From Arthrobacter sp. PAMC 25486 (lineage in GTDB: Bacteria > Actinomycetota > Actinomycetes > Actinomycetales > Micrococcaceae): a stretch of 64,000 nucleotides of DNA. The notes under the pieces are model-generated. The model saw only the letters and a program-made list of their open reading frames with translations. It did not search any database and was not told the origin of the DNA. A program made the position numbers and the translations under genes. Numbering within the stretch: position 1 is the first letter of the stretch; each line of letters starts with the position of its first letter. Below, one piece after another: positions 35,799-42,935 of this stretch. Location: positions 620,001 to 684,000 of the forward strand of contig NZ_CP007595.1 in assembly GCF_000785535.1 (NCBI RefSeq), given 5' to 3'.

Positions 35799-36536
35799 AT
35801 GGAAACAAACAACGAAGCAGCCCACAAGGCGAAGAAGACCCTCAAGCTCATCACGAAACTGCTGGCCAAGGCTGAGAGCACCCCCTTCCCTGCCGAGGCG
35901 CAGACCTTCCAGGAACATGCGGAGCGCCTCATGGTGCGGTACGGAATTCAGCAGGCCGCCATCGACGCCGAAGCGGGCAAGGCCGGCAAGCCGCAGGAAC
36001 TCATGGTGGAGGACCGCTTTGAATTGGGCGGGCAGTACCGGGTGGGCCAGGCGCGAGGCTTCATCGCCGTCGCCAGCGCCTTTGACACCGTGAAGGTGCT
36101 ACAGGCCACCACGCCGTCCAAGAAAGTCATCTATCTCATTGGTGCCGAGTCCGACGTTGCACAGATTCGCCGGCTCTTCGGCTCGCTGCTGCTGCAATTG
36201 GACACTGCCATGGCCAGTTGGTGGGCAGCGTATCCCTATAAGCCGCACCTGAGCGCCTATGAAAAGACGCTGGAACGGCGCCAATTCCAGCTGGGGTTCC
36301 TGGTCACCGTCGCTAACCGGCTGAGCTCCCTCTATAAGGAAGAGGCCGTTGCCGGGGAACCGGGGAACCAGCTTGTGCTGGCGAGCCGGAGGGAACGGGC
36401 CGATGAACACGCCCATGAGCTTTACCCCGATGTACGCAACGCCCGACGCCAGGACATGGCTTACGGTTCGAGCACTGCGCATGCGGCTGGCAGTACCGCC
36501 GGTCAACGGGCCACGGTCAACGACGAAATCAACTAG
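35799..36536 (+). CDS. DUF2786 domain protein
   Basis: A 245-residue protein whose N-terminal 45 residues match DUF2786 (LKLITKLLAKAESTPFPAEAQ...HAERLMVRYGI, residues 15-49, with the typical A-x-x-P-F/x-E-A pattern). The rest has a central alpha/beta region and a low-complexity Ala/Ser/Thr tail. No catalytic motif. DUF2786 proteins occur in phages and in bacterial chromosomes and have no firm function. It follows tRNA-Leu by 156 bases, but I find no integrase or att repeat. The ATG has AAGGA about 20 bases and GGGG about 9 bases upstream, so initiation is not clear-cut. Confidence 0.85.
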   Translation: METNNEAAHKAKKTLKLITKLLAKAESTPFPAEAQTFQEHAERLMVRYGIQQAAIDAEAGKAGKPQELMVEDRFELGGQYRVGQARGFIAVASAFDTVKVLQATTPSKKVIYLIGAESDVAQIRRLFGSLLLQLDTAMASWWAAYPYKPHLSAYEKTLERRQFQLGFLVTVANRLSSLYKEEAVAGEPGNQLVLASRRERADEHAHELYPDVRNARRQDMAYGSSTAHAAGSTAGQRATVNDEIN

Positions 36537-36606
36537 GGCTCACCGTGTCTGCGCCGTGTTGCCGATAAGCTGGGGCTTTCGTTCTGACACAGGGAAGAAA
36601 ACACCC

Positions 36607-38340
36607 ATGAACACTGTCCGGCCCGCCTCCATCGTTGGCCTCTTGGCAGGTGTCTCGGCAGTTGCCCTGGCCCTGACGCCGTCGCTGGTCCCCCGGCCGG
36701 CACTCTTTCAGGGCTTCCTCGCCGGCGTGAGCTTCGCCCTGGCATATGTGGCGGCGGCCGGGCTTTACCGGGGCGTTGCTGCTTTCCTCGTCCGACGACG
36801 CATGGACTCCTGTCCGGGAAAGCGGCGCGTTCCGGAGACCCAAGGTGTCCCGGGAAAGCGGCGCGTTCCGGTGACCCTGCACCTCCCGCGGTGGTTGTGG
36901 CAAGTTGTCGGCGCAGCGGGCCTGCTTTATGTGACCTTGGTCGGTGTCCTGGCCGTGAGATGGCAAAACGATGTGCGTGCGCATGTGGACATGCCGCCCG
37001 TTGACGGGCTGGATGTTGGCATGTTCTTCGCTGTGGCGATACTGCTGGCCGGCATTGTTTTTGGCCTCCGTGGGGGCCTGCGCAGGCTGGCCGTCCTGGG
37101 ACGCCACGGGGCTCGGCGTGCCGGGCTGCCGCCGGGGCTGGTCACCCCGACCGGATGGCTCGCCGGATTGCTGGCTGCCACCTTGGGGCTCGGCATTGTG
37201 GTGTCGGCTGCACTCTGGGGCACCGACGGTGTCTATGCGGCGCGGAACGAAACAACGCCCGCAGGCATTGTGGAGCCGGCCGAGGACCACCGCTCCGCCG
37301 GCGCCGGTTCAGCCGTCGAGTGGGACAAGTTGGGCATGCAGGGCCGGGCTTTTGTGGGTGGCGGCCCGGGCGCAGCCACCATTGAGAACGTCACAGGTCA
37401 TCCGGCGTTGGAGCCGGTGAGAATCTATGTTGGTTCGGCACAGGAAGAGTCCATGGCGGCACGGGCTGCACTGGCCGTTGCCGAACTCAAGCGCACCGGC
37501 GGCTTTGACCGCGGCACGCTCATGATTGCCACACCCACAGGATCCGGCTGGTTGGAACGCCAGGCGGTTGACTCGCTGGAATACTTGCACGGCGGCGACA
37601 CGGCAATTGTGTCCATGCAGTACTCCTACCAGCCAAGCTGGGTGTCCTTCCTCTTTCACCAGGACCTGCCCCGCGACTCGGGGCAGGCGCTGTACAACGC
37701 GGTGAAAGCTGAGTGGGATTCCATGCCCGCCACAGAACGCCCCGCCTTGCTGGTTTACGGGCTGAGTCTTGGCGCCTCCGGCATGCAGTCGGCCTTTTCC
37801 GGCATTGACGACCTCGCCAGCAGCATCGACGGGGCAGTCTTCTCGGGTGCACCCAACAACTCCCAGCCTTGGGGCGCCCTGCAGGCCCAACGTGATCCGG
37901 GATCGCCCGTGTGGCAGCCAGTGTTTGACGGTGGCCGCAACGTTCGCTGGCTGTCCAACACCGGTGATTTCGACAAACTGCAGGGGCCCTGGGAGCCAGC
38001 AAGGGTGGCCTATTTGCAACACGGCACCGACGCCGTGACGTGGCTGACCCCGCGTTTGATTTGGGAGAAACCCGAATGGCTGGCCGGCACCAAGAGCACT
38101 GGCGGACGCGCACCCGACGTCAGCGACGCCATGCGCTGGATTCCACTAGTCACCTATTTGCAGGTGGCCTTCGACATGTTCATGGGTGAGGCTGTGCCGG
38201 CCAGCCACGGACACAACTTCGGCGACGTCGCAGTCGAGGCGTGGAACGGCGTGGCCCCCAGCCGGCTGGACCCGTCCGCCGTCGACCGCATCCAGGACGT
38301 CATTGCCGCCTACCCCTACGAGGAATCCCTGAACAACTAG
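36607..38340 (+). CDS. Membrane alpha/beta-hydrolase (Abhydrolase_9 family)
   Basis: A 577-residue protein with four to five membrane segments in the first 210 residues (SIVGLLAGVSAVALAL, GFLAGVSFALAYVAAA, VVGAAGLLYVTLVGV and others), then a hydrolase domain. The nucleophile elbow is YGLSLGASGMQ, and HNFGDVAVEAW near the C-terminus probably supplies the catalytic histidine. This is the architecture of the actinobacterial Abhydrolase_9 family of unknown substrate. A 36-base in-frame duplication (36814-36835 and 36850-36871) repeats PGKRRVP in a cytoplasmic loop. The start at 36607 gives a proper first membrane segment; upstream sequence overlaps the DUF2786 gene. Confidence 0.88.
   Translation: MNTVRPASIVGLLAGVSAVALALTPSLVPRPALFQGFLAGVSFALAYVAAAGLYRGVAAFLVRRRMDSCPGKRRVPETQGVPGKRRVPVTLHLPRWLWQVVGAAGLLYVTLVGVLAVRWQNDVRAHVDMPPVDGLDVGMFFAVAILLAGIVFGLRGGLRRLAVLGRHGARRAGLPPGLVTPTGWLAGLLAATLGLGIVVSAALWGTDGVYAARNETTPAGIVEPAEDHRSAGAGSAVEWDKLGMQGRAFVGGGPGAATIENVTGHPALEPVRIYVGSAQEESMAARAALAVAELKRTGGFDRGTLMIATPTGSGWLERQAVDSLEYLHGGDTAIVSMQYSYQPSWVSFLFHQDLPRDSGQALYNAVKAEWDSMPATERPALLVYGLSLGASGMQSAFSGIDDLASSIDGAVFSGAPNNSQPWGALQAQRDPGSPVWQPVFDGGRNVRWLSNTGDFDKLQGPWEPARVAYLQHGTDAVTWLTPRLIWEKPEWLAGTKSTGGRAPDVSDAMRWIPLVTYLQVAFDMFMGEAVPASHGHNFGDVAVEAWNGVAPSRLDPSAVDRIQDVIAAYPYEESLNN
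36814..36871 (+). repeat. In-frame 36-base duplication inside the hydrolase gene
   Basis: A 22-base unit occurs at 36814-36835 and 36850-36871, offset by 36 bases (12 codons), so the reading frame is kept and PGKRRVP appears twice. The unit is itself partly palindromic at its ends (CCGG...CCGG). Confidence 0.85.
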
Positions 38341-38371
38341 CCCGGCCCCGCCCTCAGGCTTCGAGTACGGG

Positions 38372-38400
38372 CCCTCCCCGCCGGCCAGCGGCGGGGAGGG
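38372..38400. terminator. GC-rich hairpin between convergent genes
   Basis: A perfect 12-bp stem (38372-38383 with 38389-38400) with loop GCCAG. It lies between the hydrolase and the convergent MaoC gene. There is no T-run, so termination efficiency is uncertain. Confidence 0.7.
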
Positions 38401-38408
38401 GCAGTGCC

Positions 38409-39311
38409 TCAGGCGGAGGTCACCGTGCCGCTGAAGTACCTCCTGGCACTGTGCGCATTCCAGGCCGTGAACTCCGAACTCAGCCAGGCGCCGTCGTTAC
38501 TCCGGTGGTCGAGGACCTCCAGGGAAACGGCGGCGGGCAAAAAGATTGGCGAGTCGAAGGAAATATCCCAGCTGAAGGCTGGTGGCTTGGCCAGCGGCAC
38601 CGTGGCCAGCACCCGGGCGGCAGCGTACATGCCGTGGGCGATGGAGCGGCGCAGGCCCAGCGCCTTGGCGCTCAAAACGCTGAGGTGGATGGGGTTGAAA
38701 TCACCCGAAACGGCGGCGTAGGCGCGTCCGGTGTCAACACCCAGCCGCCACTGCGCCGTCGGCGCCGGCGGGACGAAGTCCACCCGTTCCCCGGCCGTCG
38801 TCGGCTTGTCCAAGCCCGGCAGAAAAATGCCTTTGGCCAGGTACGTGGAAACCCCGCGCCACAGCAGCGCCGTGCCATCGGCGTTGTGGATCTCGGCAAC
38901 GATCTGCACCTGTGTCCCGCTGCGGTGGCCGGTGAGGTCCCGCGCCCATGCCCGGATCGACAATTCATCGTCAAACATCACGGGAGCCAGCTGTTCCACC
39001 TGGTTGCGCAGGTGGATCATCCCCAAGAGCGGCAGCGGAAATTCGTCAGCAACCATGACGCTCATGGCCACGGGGAAGGCGAAGGCGTGCAGGTACCCGG
39101 AGGGCAGCACGTCGCGGGCGGGCTCCCCCATGAGGTGCGCAAACTCGGTGACCTTGGCCAGGTCGGCCCGCACACCGCGTACTTCCACCGCCGTGGCCGG
39201 CAGGGCCACCGCCGGCTCGGCGCGCAGCAGCCTGTTCTTGGCCGCCGACGCGGCGGCATTCAAGTACAGCTTGGATAGGGATGGCATCTCGGTCAACACT
39301 GTCTGCGCCAT
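38409..39311 (-). CDS. MaoC-like (R)-enoyl-CoA hydratase
   Basis: A 300-residue double hot-dog protein. The hydratase-2 motif is in the C-terminal half: AAVSGDFNPIHLSVLSA, with Asp and His of the catalytic dyad; the N-terminal half is a degenerate hot dog. It should hydrate trans-2-enoyl-CoA to (R)-3-hydroxyacyl-CoA. It is the third gene of a run whose order matches M. tuberculosis HtdX-FabG4-FadA2 (Rv0241c-Rv0243). The ATG overlaps the last base of the FabG4-like stop (TAATG), indicating coupling. The longer open frame is a read-through of that gene in another frame. Confidence 0.93.
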   Translation of the reverse strand: MAQTVLTEMPSLSKLYLNAAASAAKNRLLRAEPAVALPATAVEVRGVRADLAKVTEFAHLMGEPARDVLPSGYLHAFAFPVAMSVMVADEFPLPLLGMIHLRNQVEQLAPVMFDDELSIRAWARDLTGHRSGTQVQIVAEIHNADGTALLWRGVSTYLAKGIFLPGLDKPTTAGERVDFVPPAPTAQWRLGVDTGRAYAAVSGDFNPIHLSVLSAKALGLRRSIAHGMYAAARVLATVPLAKPPAFSWDISFDSPIFLPAAVSLEVLDHRSNDGAWLSSEFTAWNAHSARRYFSGTVTSA

Positions 39312-40708
39312 TACTGACCCACGATGTTCTGCCCGCACACCCGCAGCACGTTGGCGGTGACGCCGGCGGCATTGGGCTGGGCAAAGAAGGCGATGGCCTC
39401 GGCCACATCGCTGGGCTTGCCGCCCTGCTGGAGGCTGTTGAGCCGACGGGCGACCTCGCGGGTGGCGAAGGGCATCTTCGCCGTCATGTCGGTTTCGATG
39501 AAACCAGGCGCGACGGCGTTCACCGTGCCACCGCGCGGGGCCAGCAGGGGCGCGGTGGACCGGACCATGCCCATGACCCCGGCCTTCGAAGCGGCGTAGT
39601 TGCTTTGGCCGCGGTTTCCGGCAATGCCACTGGTTGAGGCAACGCTGATGATGCGCGAGTTGGCGCCAAAGTCGGGGCTCGCCAGGAACGCCTCGTTCAT
39701 GCGCAGCTGCGAGGAGATGTTCACGGCGATGACCGAGTCCCACTTGGCGCCGTCCATGTTGGCCAGCAGCTTGTCACGGGTAATCCCGGCGTTGTGGACG
39801 ACGATGTCGATCCGGCCGTAGCGTTCCATGGCGTGGTCCAGGATGCGTGTTCCTGCGTCGGGTGCCGTGATGTCCAATTGCAGCGCCGTGCCATGGATTT
39901 CGTTGGCGACGGCGGCCAGGTGGTCCCCCGCTGCCGGCACGTCCACGGCGATCACCGTGGCTCCGTCGCGGGCAAGTGTGCGGGCGATGGCTGCACCAAT
40001 GCCGCGGGCGGCTCCGGTGACAACGGCGACACTGCCCTCCAGCGGCTTGACCCAATCCTGGGTTTCATCCGAGCCGGCGGACGAGGCGCTCAGGAACTGC
40101 CCGTCGACAAAGGCTGACCGCCCGGAGAGGAAGAAGCGCAGGGCTGCCATGGCGCTGGGCGAATTGGCGGCAATGTCATTGGTCAGCAGGACGCCGTTGG
40201 CCGTGGCGCCTGCCCGGAGTTCCTTGGCCACCGAACGGATGATCCCGTCGACACCGTTGCGTGCGGCAGCCAGCGCGGGTGCGTCGGTCGTCGTTGTCGT
40301 TGTCGTGCGGGAGATGCTGACGATCCGGGCGTTCTTGTTCAAATCGCGCAGGGCAGCACCAATGGTGAGCATGGGTGCTGAGAGCTGTTCCGGGTGGTCC
40401 AGTTCGTCCAGCACCACGACGATGGCGCCCAACTTTTCCTTGGGTGTCGCATGGCGCCGCACATCAAGGTGCCAATTAAGCAACACCTGGGCAACGCCGT
40501 CGGACCCTGCTCCTTGGCCAACCACTAAAATGGGGCCCTCAACCAACGGGGCCTGGGGGCTGTAGCGGCGCAGGATGGCGGGCTGGGGAAGGCCCAAGCG
40601 CTTGGCGAGGTCCTTGCCGAATCCGCGGCTGACAAATTCTGTGTACTTGTCGGCGCCGTGCTTGTTGGCACTGCCACGCGTGCTGGAGGATGTGTTCTGC
40701 TGGTTCAT
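39311..40708 (-). CDS. FabG4-type (high-molecular-weight) 3-ketoacyl reductase
   Basis: A 465-residue two-domain short-chain dehydrogenase. The C-terminal domain (about 215-465) is a complete SDR: TGAARGIGAAIA cofactor motif, NAGIT, active Ser in SVASTSG, and YAASK. The N-terminal domain (about 60-205) is a flavodoxin-like degenerate SDR with a run of seven threonines. This is the layout of mycobacterial FabG4, an NADH-dependent ketoacyl-CoA reductase. With the MaoC hydratase it would convert enoyl-CoA and 3-ketoacyl-CoA through the (R)-hydroxy intermediate. It follows the thiolase gene by four bases. Confidence 0.94.
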   Translation of the reverse strand: MNQQNTSSSTRGSANKHGADKYTEFVSRGFGKDLAKRLGLPQPAILRRYSPQAPLVEGPILVVGQGAGSDGVAQVLLNWHLDVRRHATPKEKLGAIVVVLDELDHPEQLSAPMLTIGAALRDLNKNARIVSISRTTTTTTTDAPALAAARNGVDGIIRSVAKELRAGATANGVLLTNDIAANSPSAMAALRFFLSGRSAFVDGQFLSASSAGSDETQDWVKPLEGSVAVVTGAARGIGAAIARTLARDGATVIAVDVPAAGDHLAAVANEIHGTALQLDITAPDAGTRILDHAMERYGRIDIVVHNAGITRDKLLANMDGAKWDSVIAVNISSQLRMNEAFLASPDFGANSRIISVASTSGIAGNRGQSNYAASKAGVMGMVRSTAPLLAPRGGTVNAVAPGFIETDMTAKMPFATREVARRLNSLQQGGKPSDVAEAIAFFAQPNAAGVTANVLRVCGQNIVGQ

Positions 40709-40712
40709 GCGT

Positions 40713-42071
40713 CTACCGTGCTTCCAAAATTGCGACGACGCCCTGGCCGCCGGCGGCGCAGACGGAGATCAAGCCGCGTGCGGGGCGGCCATCAACGGCG
40801 CCGCGTTCGTGCAGCATCTTGGCCAGTGTTGCCACGAGTCGTCCGCCGGTTGCGGCGAAGGGGTGGCCGGCGGCAAGGGATGAGCCGTTCACATTCAGCT
40901 TGCTGCGGTCCACCGAGCCGAAGGCGCCGTCCAGGCCGAGGCGTGTCTTGGAGAACTCCTCGTCCTCCCAGGCGGCAAGGGTGCTAAGTACCGTTCCGGC
41001 GAAGGCCTCATGGATTTCAAAGTAGTCAAAGTCATCCAGTGTCAGCCCGTTGCGGGCCAGCAGACGGGGAATGGCGAAGGCAGGGGCCATGAGCAGGCCG
41101 TCCTTGCCGTGCACAAAATCGACGGCGGCGGCTTCACCGTCAACGACGTCGGCCAGGATGGGCAGGTCGCGGGCGGTGGCCCATTCTTCGGAGGCAAGCA
41201 GCACGGTGGAGGCGCCGTCGGTCAGCGGCGTGGAGTTGCCTGCTGTCATGGTTGCGCCTTCCCCCAGTGACTTGCCAAAGGCGGGCTTGAGCTTGGCAAG
41301 CTTTTCCATGGAGGAATCGGCGCGCAGGTTCGAGTCCCGGTTCAGGCCGCGGAACGGGGTGATGAGGTCATCGAAGAAGTTGCGGTCGTAGGCTGCTGCC
41401 AGGTTTTTGTGGCTGGCCAGGGCCAGTTCGTCCTGGGCCTCGCGGGTGATGTTCCACTGTGCAGTGGTCAGCGCCTGGTGCTCTCCCATGGACAGGCCGG
41501 TGCGAGGTTCACCCGTGGACGGGGCGTCAGGAGAGAGATCCTTGGGGCGGATGCGGCTGAGGATCTTCAATTTTTGGCCGGTGGTCTTGGCACGGTTCAG
41601 GTCCAGCAGGATGCTGCGCAGGCCTTCACTGACGGCGATGGGTGCATCCGATGCCGAGTCGACGCCGCCGGCAATAGCGGAGTCAATCTGGCCGAGTTTG
41701 ATCTTGTTCGAGAGTCCAATGACGGCTTCCATGCCCGTGGCGCAGGCCTGCTGGAGATCGTAGGCAGGTGTGGTGGCTGACAGCGCGGAACCCAGGACGG
41801 CTTCCCGGGTGAGGTTGAAATCGCGCGAGTGTTTGAGCACGGCACCGGCTGCAACTTCACCAATTTCTTCATCCGCCAATCCGAAGCGGGCAACGAGTCC
41901 GTCCAGTGCAGCCGTGAGCATGTCCTGGTTGGAGGAGTGCGCATACGCACCGCCCGAGCGGGCAAAGGGGATGCGGTTTCCACCCACAACAACGGCCTTG
42001 CGAAGACCGGGGCGTGTAGCGGGTGTGGCCGGGGCGGCCTGTGCGGCTGTGGGCGTTGTGGGACTGGTCAT
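40713..42071 (-). CDS. Acetyl-CoA C-acyltransferase (FadA2/FadI-like thiolase)
   Basis: A 452-residue thiolase that cleaves 3-ketoacyl-CoA with CoA, or condenses in reverse. Catalytic residues: nucleophile Cys in QQACATGMEAV, His in AAGHPFAATGGR, and the second Cys in SVCAAGGQGV. The N-terminus is an Ala/Thr/Pro-rich disordered stretch of about 24 residues. It heads the minus-strand thiolase-reductase-hydratase operon and has AAGGAG ahead of the ATG. Its promoter is shared with the divergent tetR gene through a perfect palindrome. Confidence 0.95.
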   Translation of the reverse strand: MTSPTTPTAAQAAPATPATRPGLRKAVVVGGNRIPFARSGGAYAHSSNQDMLTAALDGLVARFGLADEEIGEVAAGAVLKHSRDFNLTREAVLGSALSATTPAYDLQQACATGMEAVIGLSNKIKLGQIDSAIAGGVDSASDAPIAVSEGLRSILLDLNRAKTTGQKLKILSRIRPKDLSPDAPSTGEPRTGLSMGEHQALTTAQWNITREAQDELALASHKNLAAAYDRNFFDDLITPFRGLNRDSNLRADSSMEKLAKLKPAFGKSLGEGATMTAGNSTPLTDGASTVLLASEEWATARDLPILADVVDGEAAAVDFVHGKDGLLMAPAFAIPRLLARNGLTLDDFDYFEIHEAFAGTVLSTLAAWEDEEFSKTRLGLDGAFGSVDRSKLNVNGSSLAAGHPFAATGGRLVATLAKMLHERGAVDGRPARGLISVCAAGGQGVVAILEAR

Positions 42072-42105
42072 AATGCATTCTCCTTGGGAAACACCGTTGG
42101 TTACT

Positions 42106-42136
42106 GATACTCAGCGTACCTGATACGCTGAGTATC
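42106..42136. promoter_or_regulatory. Perfect 13+13-bp palindromic operator
   Basis: Arms 42106-42118 and 42124-42136 (GATACTCAGCGTA and its exact complement) with a 5-base centre. The right arm ends on the base before the tetR start codon. Each arm contains TACGCT in outward orientation, a TANNNT -10 for tetR on the plus strand and possibly for the thiolase operon on the minus strand. Bound TetR would block both directions. Confidence 0.9.
42124..42129 (+). promoter_or_regulatory. -10 box for leaderless tetR, inside the operator
   Basis: TACGCT ends seven bases before the GTG at 42137 and lies in the right operator arm, which points to strict autorepression. Confidence 0.55.
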
Positions 42137-42916
42137 GTGAACACGTTACGGCGCGAGTCAAGCCAACCGCCACCCACCCCAGAACCGTTTCCGGGCAGTT
42201 CCCCTGCCGCGGACACAGCACACGCCGCTGTGGATACAGTTCGTGCCGCGGCCGGCGGCGGCGCCCCGGCCACAACGATCTCTCCTGTAGACGGGCGATC
42301 GGCGAGGTGGGAAGCGCACCGCGAGGAACGCCGTCGTGCGTTAATAAAGGCAACACGGAGGGCCATTCACAGGCTCGGCGCGGATGCTTCCATGGAAGAC
42401 ATCGCCGTCACCGCCGGCACATCCAAGTCAGTGTTTTACCGCTATTTTGGCGACAAATCAGGACTGCGGCAGGCGGTGGGGGCCGTGGTCATCCGGCAGA
42501 TGCAGCACACGATTGCGGCTGCCCGGCAGGGTGCCTCCGAGCCGCGCACCGGCGTGACCGCCATGGTCGCCGCGTACCTGCACATGGCACAGACCTCCCC
42601 CAACGTATATTTCTTCGCCACAAATACCAGCGAGGGAGACGCCCGCCAATCAGGTGACTTGAGCGGCTTCTTCGACTCGGTGACGGAGATGATCACGGAC
42701 CCGCTGCGGCACTTGTTGGGCGATCCGGAATCGGCGCTCCTGGACTATTGGCCCGCCGCGGCCATCGGATTGGTGCGCACAGCCGGTGAATTATGGCTGC
42801 AGACCCCGGAAAATCCGGCCAAACCCAATTCCCAGGCCATGGCTGAACAAATTTCAGCCTGGCTTTTCGACGGCGTGGGGAAGCTGGTTGCCCCAGCCCT
42901 CTCCCCCGCACAGTAA
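42137..42916 (+). CDS. TetR-family regulator of the fatty-acid oxidation locus
   Basis: A 259-residue TetR regulator. The helix-turn-helix is around 72-116 (DASMEDIAVTAGTSKSVFYRYFGDKSGL); the first 55 residues are a Pro/Ala-rich extension not typical of the family. The C-terminal ligand domain is helical. It is divergent from the thiolase operon and 19 bases upstream of the acyl-CoA oxidase gene, so it very likely controls both. An acyl-CoA ligand is likely by analogy with other fatty-acid TetR regulators, but not shown. Start GTG at 42137; an alternative internal start would remove the extension. Confidence 0.92.
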   Translation: MNTLRRESSQPPPTPEPFPGSSPAADTAHAAVDTVRAAAGGGAPATTISPVDGRSARWEAHREERRRALIKATRRAIHRLGADASMEDIAVTAGTSKSVFYRYFGDKSGLRQAVGAVVIRQMQHTIAAARQGASEPRTGVTAMVAAYLHMAQTSPNVYFFATNTSEGDARQSGDLSGFFDSVTEMITDPLRHLLGDPESALLDYWPAAAIGLVRTAGELWLQTPENPAKPNSQAMAEQISAWLFDGVGKLVAPALSPAQ

Positions 42917-42935
42917 TCGCAACAGAAGGATAATC

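Noticed and set aside
35561..36536. tRNA-Leu followed by a DUF2786 gene as an integration site
   Set aside because: No duplicated tRNA 3' end, integrase or phage gene nearby; the tRNA terminator is intact.
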